A DNA stretch of 64,000 bases from JAHCHG01 sp038251885 (GTDB lineage Bacteria; Acidobacteriota; Blastocatellia; Pyrinomonadales; Pyrinomonadaceae). Positions 17,845 to 25,943 of this stretch are shown in pieces. The number at the start of each line of letters is the position of its first letter. Within the stretch, counting starts at the first letter, position 1. Under the pieces are notes generated by a model. That model was given only the letters and a program-made list of their open reading frames with translations, had not been told where the DNA came from and searched no databases. The position numbers and the translations under genes are program-made. The DNA is taken from NCBI GenBank assembly GCA_038251885.1, contig JBBSAX010000002.1:11662-75661 (forward strand), read 5' to 3'.

Positions 17845-18426
17845 ATGAAAATGAATAAATTCAAAACCGATGAATTTAACAATTTTCATTACATCACGAC
17901 AGTAACTTATAAACGTCTGCCAATTTTTAGAAGTGAAAAAACGTGTGAAATTTTTATTGAAGTATTAAAAGAAATCCGCGCAATTCATCCGTTCAAATTA
18001 ATCGGTTATGTGATTATGCCCGATCACATTCATCTGATATTGAATCCGTTGGAAGAAAAAATCAGCGTGATAATGCGAAAAATAAAAGGTAAATCGGCGC
18101 ATTTAATTGTGAAGTGGCTTAAGAAAAACAATTTTACGGAGTCTTTGAACAAACTTTTGCTTTTAACAAAAAACGAACGGCAAAAATACGCCGTTTGGCA
18201 GAGAGATTTTTCGGCGATTGATCTTTGGAGTCCGAAGTTTTTGCGTCAAAAATTAGATTACATCCATTTAAATCCGCTTCGCGCTAAATTTTGCGATCAT
18301 CCGGCAAAGTGGAAGTATTCGAGTTATCGCGCATACTTGCCGCATAAAGCGAATGAAGTTCCGATAGAAATTGATTGGCGTTCATATTGGGATGAAAAAG
18401 AAAAAGTAAAAGAAAATAATAAATAA
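17845..18426 (+). CDS. REP-associated tyrosine transposase (RAYT, Y1/HUH family)
   Basis: The 193-residue protein is a normal size for RAYTs. It has the HUH motif PDHIHLIL (H61 and H63), an upstream YHITT-like strand (FHYITTVTYKRLPIF), and the catalytic tyrosine in the characteristic LDYIHLNPLRAKF segment (Y139), followed by WKYSSYRAYL. RAYTs nick and rejoin single-stranded REP palindromes and are usually domesticated single-copy genes rather than typical IS transposases. Here the gene is bracketed by two cognate family A elements (17740 and 18439), the classical arrangement. It interrupts the co-oriented series of alpha-glucan genes. All key residues are present, so it looks active. Confidence 0.93.
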   Translation: MKMNKFKTDEFNNFHYITTVTYKRLPIFRSEKTCEIFIEVLKEIRAIHPFKLIGYVIMPDHIHLILNPLEEKISVIMRKIKGKSAHLIVKWLKKNNFTESLNKLLLLTKNERQKYAVWQRDFSAIDLWSPKFLRQKLDYIHLNPLRAKFCDHPAKWKYSSYRAYLPHKANEVPIEIDWRSYWDEKEKVKENNK

Positions 18427-18438
18427 AAAACTCAAAAC

Positions 18439-18530
18439 CGTTTAGCGGCGGGCTTTGCCCGTAATCGTCATTTTCTAAAATTATCGAGTTTTTGATATTC
18501 AACATTACGGGCAAAGCCCGTCGCTAAACG
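18439..18530. repeat. REP-like palindromic element, family A, copy 2 (downstream of RAYT gene)
   Basis: Arms 18439-18465 and 18504-18530 are inverted copies, with one mismatch (GCGGCG against GCGACG), around a 38-base spacer. The same core hairpin and outer sequence as the copy upstream of the transposase are present. Confidence 0.92.
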
Positions 18531-18555
18531 AGAGTTTTATAGATTGGAGAAAGTT

Positions 18556-19917
18556 ATGAGGTTAAAACCATTTGCGAAACAAATAATTATCACATTTTTT
18601 CTTTCCTCGCTTATCTTTGCCCAACAACCGGCACAAGATTTTTCAAAGGAAACGGCGCGTGTTTCGCCGGATTGGGTGAAAGATGCGGTGATCTATGAAA
18701 TCTTTCCGCGTCAGTATTCACAAAAGGGCGATTTTAATGCGATTACGAATGATCTCGACCGGTTAAAAAACTTGGGCGTGACGGTTTTGTGGCTTATGCC
18801 GATTCATCCCGTAGGGAAATTGAAAGCGAAAGGCACAGTCGGTTCGCCATATGCGGTGCAGGATTTTTATGCGATCAATCCTGATTACGGAACGAAAGCC
18901 GATTTGCAGAAATTGATCGGCGAAGCTCACAAACGCGGTTTGAAAGTGATTATTGATATTGTCGCAAATCATACGAGTTGGGATTCGGTGATGATGAAAA
19001 ATAAATCATTTTATACCCAAAATGAAAAAGGGGAAGTTATCGCGCCCGTGCCGGATTGGGCGGATGTTGCCGATTTAAATTATGAAAATCCCGAATTGCC
19101 GAAATATATGATCGAAATGCTCAAATCTTGGGTTCGTGATTACGATCTCGACGGTTTTCGGTGCGATGTTGCCGGATTTGTGCCGACCGATTTTTGGGAA
19201 GAAGCGCGGCGCGAGGTTGATAAAATTAAACCGAATACGATCTGGCTGGCGGAATGGCACGAGCCGGATTTGCTGGTCAATGCGTTTAATCTTGATTATT
19301 CGTGGTCAATGCACTCGGCTTTAGACGAAGTTTTGCACGGCAAAAAGCCTGCTAAACACATTCGTGAAACATGGGAAATTGAAAAAGCGAAGTTTCCGAA
19401 AAATTCTTTGCACATGAGATTTTCAGACAATCACGATGAAAAACGGGCGATTGCACGGTTCGGCGAAAAAGGCGCGTTAGCCGCGCAAGCACTCGTTTTT
19501 ACGATTGACGGCGTGCCGCTCGTTTATAACGGAATGGAAGCGGGCGATACGACCGAATCGGGTTTTCCGGCGTTGTTTGAAAAAATGCCGATCTTCTGGG
19601 ATATAAAAGTGCGCCGTCCCGAATTTCCGGCGTTTTACGACGCGATGACCAAACTCCGCGCAAACTCTGTCGCGTTGAGACGCGGCGAAACAGTTTGGGT
19701 AAAAAATTCTGACGATGACCGCGTTTTGACGTTTATGCGAAAAAGCGGAAATGAAGAAATTCTCGTAGCAATAAATATGACGAGCGCGCCGTTTTTCGGT
19801 TCGGTCGAAGCAAACGGAAACTTTGAAGAAATCACGCCGAATATGGAAAAATCTTCAAACGGGTTGCCGACGCTGAGTTTGGATTCGTTCGGTTTTAGAA
19901 TATTTAGGAAGAAATAA
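18556..19917 (+). CDS. GH13 alpha-amylase family enzyme, exported
   Basis: From ATG 18556 (GGAG 6 bases upstream, preferred over TTG 18544) the protein has 453 residues. A signal peptide ends near LIFAQ. A compact GH13 barrel follows, with region I DIVANH, region II GFRCDVAGF with nucleophile D204, region III LAEWHE with acid E233 and region IV FSDNHDE with D294. There is no N-terminal cyclomaltodextrinase domain, unlike the other two GH13 proteins here. The barrel start VIYEIFPRQYS fits amylases that act on maltooligosaccharides. It is probably periplasmic. It follows the downstream family A element and precedes a lipoprotein gene and the glucoamylase fusion. Confidence 0.92.
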   Translation: MRLKPFAKQIIITFFLSSLIFAQQPAQDFSKETARVSPDWVKDAVIYEIFPRQYSQKGDFNAITNDLDRLKNLGVTVLWLMPIHPVGKLKAKGTVGSPYAVQDFYAINPDYGTKADLQKLIGEAHKRGLKVIIDIVANHTSWDSVMMKNKSFYTQNEKGEVIAPVPDWADVADLNYENPELPKYMIEMLKSWVRDYDLDGFRCDVAGFVPTDFWEEARREVDKIKPNTIWLAEWHEPDLLVNAFNLDYSWSMHSALDEVLHGKKPAKHIRETWEIEKAKFPKNSLHMRFSDNHDEKRAIARFGEKGALAAQALVFTIDGVPLVYNGMEAGDTTESGFPALFEKMPIFWDIKVRRPEFPAFYDAMTKLRANSVALRRGETVWVKNSDDDRVLTFMRKSGNEEILVAINMTSAPFFGSVEANGNFEEITPNMEKSSNGLPTLSLDSFGFRIFRKK

Positions 19918-19937
19918 TTATTTGAGGTTACAAACTT

Positions 19938-20639
19938 ATGCGGCTGAAAACCAATTTAACTTTGGTGGTTACGTTTCTTTTGTTTGTGTCCTGTAATCAA
20001 ACGGCGACGCAGAGTGCGAACCAAACAAACGAAGCAAAACAATCTTCGAGTGGACAATCAAAAAAAACGCTCGAATTAGAGAATAAAATTTCTTTATCTG
20101 AAATAGAGGAAGATCAAAATTCGAAAATTGCCGCTAATGCTCAAACGAAAGAGCCGAAAACTGTTATGGATTTTTTCGCACTTTTGCCGGAAAAATATTT
20201 TACGCTTGAAGGCTGTTTTCGAGAAAATGATAAAGATTGCCGCAAAGCGCGGGCAGAATATTTAAAGAATTACAAAGAGATCGAAGAAACTAAAAACGGT
20301 TATTTCAAAGGCGGTTGCGATGGCGGACAAAGTTGTATCGAGATGGCACTTTTCAAACGACCCGATAATTCCTACGTTATTGCCGTAGCGACATTTAGCG
20401 AGGCATTTGAAGAAAATTATTTTCTCGACTACAAAAACGGCGTGTGGACGGATATTTCCGAAAAAATCGTTCCCGAATTCAGCAAAGACAAACGCTACGA
20501 ATTACCGCGCTTCGGCACGAGTGTCAAGGTCTTTTCGACAAAACTCATTGAAAAAGACGGCGATTTCGAGATTAGAGAAAAAGTCAAAAACATCTATGAT
20601 CTGGAATGGAAAGACGGGAAATTTACAAAAAAGCAATAA
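19938..20639 (+). CDS. Putative lipoprotein, unknown function
   Basis: The 233-residue protein has a lipoprotein signal (LTLVVTFLLFVSC; the lipobox cysteine at about residue 20), then a long Gln/Ser/Asn-rich linker and a C-terminal globular part starting near TVMDFFALLPEKYF. Two cysteine pairs (EGCFRENDKDC and KGGCDGGQSC) may form disulfides. The rest alternates strands (NSYVIAVATFSEAF, FEIREKVKNIYDLEWKDGKF). The predicted location is the envelope, outer membrane or inner membrane anchored. A GAGG Shine-Dalgarno lies 11 bases upstream of the ATG. I do not recognise the domain. It lies between two exported alpha-glucan hydrolases and may bind or modulate them. Confidence 0.65.
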   Translation: MRLKTNLTLVVTFLLFVSCNQTATQSANQTNEAKQSSSGQSKKTLELENKISLSEIEEDQNSKIAANAQTKEPKTVMDFFALLPEKYFTLEGCFRENDKDCRKARAEYLKNYKEIEETKNGYFKGGCDGGQSCIEMALFKRPDNSYVIAVATFSEAFEENYFLDYKNGVWTDISEKIVPEFSKDKRYELPRFGTSVKVFSTKLIEKDGDFEIREKVKNIYDLEWKDGKFTKKQ

Positions 20640-20673
20640 ATCATTGTTATTTATGTTTTTGGGGTTAAACAAA

Positions 20674-23600
20674 ATGTTTTCATATAAAAAATTATCTGTG
20701 TCCATCTGTGTTTATCTGTGGACAATTTTTCTTTGCTTTTCGATAAACGCGCAAACACTCGCGCCGGGTGCGCCGGGAAAAGATGCACAATGGGCGACTG
20801 CCGGAAAACAGGGCGTTGGAACTTCGGCAAATCTGGAAAGCAAGGTTTGGTTCACGCTCGCGCAGGGCGTGATGACGGAAGTTTATTATCCCGATGTCAC
20901 GGTGGCGAATGTTCATCTTTTGCAGTTTGTCGTGGTTAATCCGAAAACGAAAAAGGTTGAAACTGAACAGGACGACGCGCTTCACGAAGTAAAAGTTTTG
21001 CGTCCCGATTCGCTGACTTTTCAGCAGATCAACACGGCAAAATCGGGCGAATGGAAAATTACGAAAACTTACATATCAAATCCTGACACTTCTGCTGTCG
21101 TAATGATTGATGTTCAGTTTGAATCAAAAATTAAAGATTTAAATTTGTATTATTATTATGATCCTTCAATAAGCAACAGCGGAATGGGCGATATTGCTTA
21201 TTCGAGAAAAGATGATGCAATTTCGTATGATGGCAAAATCTATTCGTCTCTATTAATTTCAACCGGAACTGAAGAAAAAACTAATGGTTTTTATCAGGAA
21301 AGTGATGGAATTGAACAGCTTAAAAAAAATGGAAAAATAATCAATCAATACGAAGAAGCAAAGAACGGAAATGTCGTTCAAATGGCAAAAGTTAAAAATC
21401 CTAAAAGATTTACTGTAATTTTGAGTTTTGCTAACAACGTAGGTGGAGCATTTGTTTTAGCTGTATTGTCAAAACAAAAGGGTTTTGCAAAATCACTCGC
21501 CGAATATGAAAAAGGCTGGAGCGATTATGTTAAAACTTTGCCGAAAGTTGATGAAAAATATCAGGCGCAGTTCAATATGGCGGCGATGATTTTGAAGGCT
21601 CACGAGGATAAGACGAAGCGCGGCGCGAATATCGCCAGTTTGACGATTCCGTGGGGCGGCGATAAGAATGCGAACGAAAATACGGTCGGCGGTTATCATT
21701 TGGTTTGGTCGCGCGATTTGTATCAGGTGGCGACGGCGTTTATGGCTTTGGGCGACAAGGCGGCGGCGGTTCGTGCGCTCGATTTTTTGTTTGATGTTCA
21801 GCAGAAAGCGGACGGCAGTTTTCCGCAGAATTCGTATCTTGACGGCAAACCTTTTTGGGGTTCGCTGCAAATGGATGAAGTCGCATTTCCGTTGATTTTG
21901 GCTTATCAATTGGAACGTAACGACAAAGCGACTTGGGAAAATCACGTCAAACGCGCGGCGGATTTTATCGTCAAAAACGGTCCGACGACACCGCAGGAGC
22001 GTTGGGAAGAACGCAGCGGTTATTCACCCTCGACGATTGCGGCGGAAATCGCGGGACTCGTTTGCGCGGCGGAAATTGCCAAGAAAAACGGCGATGTTGA
22101 ATCAGCAAATCTTTATCTGAAAACCGCCGACGAATGGCAGGCGAACATCGAAAAATGGACGGCGACGACCAACGGAAAATACGGCGACGGCAATTATTAT
22201 TTGCGAATTACGCAGAAGGGAAATCCGAATGCGGGCGACAAAATTGATCTCGGCAACGGCGCGGGAATGTTCGACGAACGCGAAATCGTTGACGCGGGAT
22301 TTTTGGAATTAGTGCGTTTGGGAATCAAATCGCCCGACGATTTTTTGATTCAAAAATCGGTAAAAGTAATTGACGAAGTGATTCGCGTCAAAACGCCGAA
22401 CGGCGATGCTTTTTATCGCTACAACCACGACGGCTACGGCGAAATGGACGACGGACGACGTTGGAATTTCGACGGAAAATATACCGGAAAAGGCAGACTT
22501 TGGGCGTTGCTTTCCGGCGAACGCGGACAATATGAAATTGCATTAAACAGAAAATTGACACAAATTGCGATAATGCAAAGCGGACGAAGAGTTTCTGCAA
22601 AAACAGGAAAAGCTGTTGAAAACCCAAAATCTGAAATTATAAATCCTTCATTAAGATTGGATGCAATGGCGAAATTTGCCAACGAAGGTTTGATGATTCC
22701 CGAACAAATCTGGGATTCGCCGAACGTGCCGAAAAATGCCGACAAACAATTCGTTCCCGAACTCAAATTCGGCGAAGGCACAGGTTCGGCAACTCCGCTC
22801 GCGTGGTCAATGGCGCAATTTATTCGCCTCGCCGTCAATTTGCAGGCAGGCAGAAATCTCGACACGCCCGATGTTGTTTATACTCGGTATGTTTTGGGGA
22901 AAAAAGCGGAAAGTAATAATCAAACTTCGACGACAAAAACCGACGAATGTGAAAAAGCCCGGTCATTTCTAAATAACAATAGACTTCTGCTCACGACAGA
23001 GTCATTAAATGGGTCAAACTTTCCTACGTTGTGGGGAAAAAAGGGGACGAACGATTCTGTAATGCGGTTCGCTTATTATGAATCGGCTACTGAAGTAGAA
23101 ATTGTTGGAGATTTTACGGGCTGGAAACAGTGCGGTCTGAAGTTGAAAAATCCATCAAGCAGAACAACAAATCATAAATACATCGGTTTAAAGTTTCCAA
23201 ACACGGCAAGAGTCGAATACAAACTCATCGTTGACGGCAAATGGATAAACGATCCGTTGAATCAGAATAAAGTTGATAATGGTGTCGGCGGCGAAAATTC
23301 GTTTTTTACGATGCCTGATTACAAGCCGACGAAGTGGGCAAATAAAAGGAACTCAGATAATTACACAACTCCAATATTAGAGATTGAAAGTAAGAAATTT
23401 GGAAAGCGAAGTGTTCAGATTTTCATACCGACAGAATACTTCAAACGCGGCGTATTGCGAAAACTGCCCGTGCTTTATTTGCAGGACGGAAGCGAATACG
23501 AAAAACGCGCGGAAGCAATTATTATACTGGAAAATCTAATTGAAGATAAAATGGTCGAGCCGTTTATGATCGTTTTTATTAATCCGCAAGATCGTATGAA

Positions 23601-24039
23601 GGAATATTGGGCAAATGACGATTACGCTGATTACATCGCCAATGAAGTTGTTCCGACAGTAGAAAAGAAGTATTTTTCGACAATCAAAACCGGACGCGAA
23701 AACCGCGCTCTGCTCGGCGCGTCTTTGGGCGGAATTACGAGTTTTCACGCGGCAATAAATTATCCCGAAATATTCGGGCGCGTCGGCGGACAATCAAGTT
23801 CGTTTTGGGTTGATAATGAAAGAGTCGTAAAGGAATTGGAAACACTCGACGTAGCGAAAAATAAGTTCACATTCTACATTGACGACGGAACTCTGGAAGG
23901 CGTTGAAGATTCGCGCAAAGTCGTGAAACTGTTGAAAGATAAAGGTGTTGACGTAACTTACAACGAAGCCGAAGCCGGACATAATTGGACGGCGTGGCGC
24001 GACAGATTGGCGGATGCGTTTATTGCCATTTGGAAATAA
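20674..24039 (+). CDS. Exported glucoamylase (GH15) fused to CBM48-like module and CE1-type esterase
   Basis: The preferred start is ATG 20674 (GGGG 9 bases upstream), giving 1121 residues. Starts further upstream would overlap the preceding gene. The signal peptide ends at INAQ (about residue 27). Residues about 30-310 match the glucodextranase-type N-terminal beta domain (PGAPGKDAQWATAGKQGVGT). The GH15 (alpha/alpha)6 domain follows, with WSRDLYQ at 345, the acid region QERWEE (E442, E445, E446) and a plausible base E701 in GEGTGSATPLAWS. Residues about 800-885 form a CBM48-like fold (VEIVGDFTGWKQCG, VEYKLIVDGKWINDP). The C-terminus from about 900 is an esterase-D/enterochelin-esterase-like hydrolase with GASLGG (S1017) and GHNW (H1103). 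It should release glucose from alpha-glucans and perhaps remove acyl groups. Part of the signal peptide is encoded by a dispersed repeat. Confidence 0.88.
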   Translation: MFSYKKLSVSICVYLWTIFLCFSINAQTLAPGAPGKDAQWATAGKQGVGTSANLESKVWFTLAQGVMTEVYYPDVTVANVHLLQFVVVNPKTKKVETEQDDALHEVKVLRPDSLTFQQINTAKSGEWKITKTYISNPDTSAVVMIDVQFESKIKDLNLYYYYDPSISNSGMGDIAYSRKDDAISYDGKIYSSLLISTGTEEKTNGFYQESDGIEQLKKNGKIINQYEEAKNGNVVQMAKVKNPKRFTVILSFANNVGGAFVLAVLSKQKGFAKSLAEYEKGWSDYVKTLPKVDEKYQAQFNMAAMILKAHEDKTKRGANIASLTIPWGGDKNANENTVGGYHLVWSRDLYQVATAFMALGDKAAAVRALDFLFDVQQKADGSFPQNSYLDGKPFWGSLQMDEVAFPLILAYQLERNDKATWENHVKRAADFIVKNGPTTPQERWEERSGYSPSTIAAEIAGLVCAAEIAKKNGDVESANLYLKTADEWQANIEKWTATTNGKYGDGNYYLRITQKGNPNAGDKIDLGNGAGMFDEREIVDAGFLELVRLGIKSPDDFLIQKSVKVIDEVIRVKTPNGDAFYRYNHDGYGEMDDGRRWNFDGKYTGKGRLWALLSGERGQYEIALNRKLTQIAIMQSGRRVSAKTGKAVENPKSEIINPSLRLDAMAKFANEGLMIPEQIWDSPNVPKNADKQFVPELKFGEGTGSATPLAWSMAQFIRLAVNLQAGRNLDTPDVVYTRYVLGKKAESNNQTSTTKTDECEKARSFLNNNRLLLTTESLNGSNFPTLWGKKGTNDSVMRFAYYESATEVEIVGDFTGWKQCGLKLKNPSSRTTNHKYIGLKFPNTARVEYKLIVDGKWINDPLNQNKVDNGVGGENSFFTMPDYKPTKWANKRNSDNYTTPILEIESKKFGKRSVQIFIPTEYFKRGVLRKLPVLYLQDGSEYEKRAEAIIILENLIEDKMVEPFMIVFINPQDRMKEYWANDDYADYIANEVVPTVEKKYFSTIKTGRENRALLGASLGGITSFHAAINYPEIFGRVGGQSSSFWVDNERVVKELETLDVAKNKFTFYIDDGTLEGVEDSRKVVKLLKDKGVDVTYNEAEAGHNWTAWRDRLADAFIAIWK
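20695..20723. repeat. Dispersed repeat arm (family D) inside a signal-peptide coding region
   Basis: The sequence TGTGTCCATCTGTG followed by TTTATCTGTGG matches, with two base differences, the right arm of the palindromic element at 50708-50847. Here it is read as SVSICVYLW within the signal peptide of the glucoamylase fusion. No inverted partner arm was found close by. Confidence 0.7.
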
Positions 24040-24079
24040 TCGGTGTAAAATTCTTTTCACGTTCTCAGGAGAAAATTAA

Positions 24080-24517
24080 ATGTCGGAAGAAAAATTAGAC
24101 AGAATTGACCAAAGACTTACCGAACTTGTCGGAATAACCGGAAATCTAGTCACAACCGTCAGAGAACTCGTCGGAAAAGTCGAAGATAATACCGAGAGAA
24201 TAACATCGCTTGAAGATCAGCAAAGAGTTATGTCGAAAGAAATTTCTATGATGTCAAAACAGATTTCTGCCGTAACTGAACAACAGAAAACAACTTCCGC
24301 GCAACTTGCCGATGTCGTGCGCGTCGTGATTAAAACCGATCAGCGGGTTGAGGCGATGGATAGTCGAATGGAAGAAGGTTTTGAAGAACTTCACAATGAG
24401 TCGCGGATTGCCAACCGCAAAATTGATTGGGCGACAAACACTTCATTAGACGCGCAGAAGAGAGTCGAAGATTTGGAAAGCCGCGTTGCAAAAATTGAAG
24501 AAAAAATCTCGATATAA
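24080..24517 (+). CDS. Coiled-coil protein, unknown function
   Basis: The product is 145 residues, almost entirely heptad-like: RIDQRLTELVGITGNLVTTV, VEDNTERITSLEDQQRVM, then a C-terminal VEDLESRVAKIEEKIS. There is no signal peptide or membrane segment. A good Shine-Dalgarno (AGGAGA) lies 7 bases upstream of the ATG. Such proteins often self-associate or serve as spacers. No family is recognised. It is the last gene of the + strand alpha-glucan region and ends before a strong bidirectional hairpin. Confidence 0.65.
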   Translation: MSEEKLDRIDQRLTELVGITGNLVTTVRELVGKVEDNTERITSLEDQQRVMSKEISMMSKQISAVTEQQKTTSAQLADVVRVVIKTDQRVEAMDSRMEEGFEELHNESRIANRKIDWATNTSLDAQKRVEDLESRVAKIEEKISI

Positions 24518-24534
24518 AATCAAAAAGAAAACTT

Positions 24535-24604
24535 GCCGCAAAAAAGCACAAAATTCGCAGAATATTTTAATATTACTTTTGTGAATTTTGTGCTTTTTTG
24601 CGGC
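24535..24604. terminator. Bidirectional terminator hairpin between convergent genes
   Basis: A perfect 22-bp inverted repeat (24535-24556 with 24583-24604) starts GCCGCAAAAAAGCAC and contains A6 in the left arm and T6 in the right arm. It separates the coiled-coil gene (+) from the sugar permease gene (-), where a shared terminator is expected. Confidence 0.8.
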
Positions 24605-24620
24605 TAAAATATTTTGATTT

Positions 24621-25775
24621 TTAGCTGTCTTTTTTGCCGATCATATCCAGACCGACAGCGGCGACCAAGATTGCGCCTTTGATTAATTCCTGCATAAAAT
24701 CTCTGACATTTAGAAGCGACATTCCATTATCTAAACTCGACATAATCAACGCACCGAGACACGCGCCGAAAACAGTTCCGCGTCCGCCCATCAGACTCGT
24801 TCCGCCGATCACGCAGGCGGCGATTGCGTCTAATTCCTTCAAAGTTCCGGCATCGGGCGCGGCACTTCCGACTCGTGCGGTGAAAATTAAAGCCGCAATT
24901 CCGGTCAACGCGCCTAAGAACGCGAAAACTTTTAAGATAACGAGTTTATTATTTATTCCAGAAAGTCTGGCGGCATCGGCATTTCCTCCGATGGCATAAA
25001 TGTAGCGTCCGAAAGTTGTCGAATTTGTGATGAACGCGCCTAAAAGTGCAACCGCAATCAGTATCAACACAGGAATCGGAATTCCGGCGTAAGAGTTCAT
25101 CACGAAGATGAAGGCGATGACCGCGATGACTTGCGGAATCACTTTAAGCATTTCACTGCTGTAATTTGCTTTGCCCAAACCGTAGGTTTCTTGTGCTTTG
25201 GCGCGTGAAAATGCCAGCCAAATAATTGCGGCAATTGCCAACGCCGCCAAACCCCAACCGAGCATCGGTTCGATATATTGCTGACCGATTGCCTTGAATG
25301 CGGGATCGGCAATCGGAATAGTTTCGGATTGACTTATTCCTTTGATCGCGCCGCGCCACGCCAGTAAACCGCCGAGTGTGACGATAAAAGCCGGAATTTT
25401 TAAGTATGCCGTCAACGCGCCTTGGAAAACGCCGATCAAAACCCCAATGGCAATTGCGGCGAGAATTGCCGCCGGCAGTCCGTAACCCCAATTTGTCAAA
25501 ACGATTGCCGCAACACCGCCAGCCAGACCGAGAACCGATCCGACCGATAAATCAATATTGCCGGAAATGATGACCATCAACATACCGACGGCTAAAATGC
25601 CCGTAACGGAAGTTTGCAGCGACAGGTTCGATAAATTTCGATAACTCAAGAATGTCGAATCGGTCGCCCAATGAAAATAAAGCCAGATCACGGTCAACGC
25701 GCCGATCATCGTGTAAGCGCGTAATGCCGAGGTTTGAAGTTTAAATCCTGATTCAGTTTTTGCTTCTTCTGTCAT
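24621..25775 (-). CDS. xylH: ABC sugar transporter permease, xylose XylH type
   Basis: The 384-residue inner-membrane protein has about ten hydrophobic helices. It has the BPD_transp_2 family signature for ribose/xylose permeases: NIDLSVGSVLGLAGG after the second or third helix, LKIPAFIVTLGG, and YAIGGNADAARLSGI before the coupling region. The C-terminal GGTSLMGGRGTVFGACLGA is characteristic. A Shine-Dalgarno (AGAGGG) precedes the ATG. It is the last gene of the operon with the ATPase and binding protein genes upstream, separated from the ATPase by a family B palindrome. Substrate (xylose, or glucose released by the linked glucanase) is not certain. Confidence 0.9.
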   Translation of the reverse strand: MTEEAKTESGFKLQTSALRAYTMIGALTVIWLYFHWATDSTFLSYRNLSNLSLQTSVTGILAVGMLMVIISGNIDLSVGSVLGLAGGVAAIVLTNWGYGLPAAILAAIAIGVLIGVFQGALTAYLKIPAFIVTLGGLLAWRGAIKGISQSETIPIADPAFKAIGQQYIEPMLGWGLAALAIAAIIWLAFSRAKAQETYGLGKANYSSEMLKVIPQVIAVIAFIFVMNSYAGIPIPVLILIAVALLGAFITNSTTFGRYIYAIGGNADAARLSGINNKLVILKVFAFLGALTGIAALIFTARVGSAAPDAGTLKELDAIAACVIGGTSLMGGRGTVFGACLGALIMSSLDNGMSLLNVRDFMQELIKGAILVAAVGLDMIGKKDS

Positions 25776-25812
25776 TTTTCCCTCTATATTAAATTAATAA
25801 ATCTTTGAGCCT

Positions 25813-25936
25813 CGAGCGCAGGCATCTTGCCTGCAATGAGCGCAATAGCGCGAAAATTTTGATTAATTCCAAATTGTTTCTGATTGAGGATAGTTTGTTT
25901 GCTTCCGCAAACGTGCAGGCAAGATGCCTGCGCTCC
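25813..25936. repeat. Palindromic element family B, copy 1 (between xylG and xylH)
   Basis: Left arm CGAGCGCAGGCATCTTGCC..., right arm its inverted counterpart ending GATGCCTGCGCTCC. Inside each arm the sequence GGCATCTTGCC forms a hairpin. A second small hairpin GCGCAATAGCGC follows the left arm. It occupies most of the 168-base gap between two genes of one ABC transporter operon. Confidence 0.9.
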
Positions 25937-25943
25937 CTACAAA

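Noticed and set aside
20407..20673. An upstream extension of the glucoamylase fusion frame
   Set aside because: It overlaps the lipoprotein gene in another frame and gives a Lys/Ser-rich sequence before the signal peptide. A signal peptide directly after ATG 20674 is far more credible.
22770..22840. Possible loss of the catalytic base in the glucoamylase (Q in AWSMAQF)
   Set aside because: Compared with fungal glucoamylases, the base should lie a few residues earlier, where E701 in GEGTGSATPLAWS is present.
25813..25936. Family B palindromes as simple transcription terminators
   Set aside because: They lack a T-tract after the stem, have two separate hairpins around a spacer of 40-90 bases, and sit inside operons such as xylGH where termination would be harmful.
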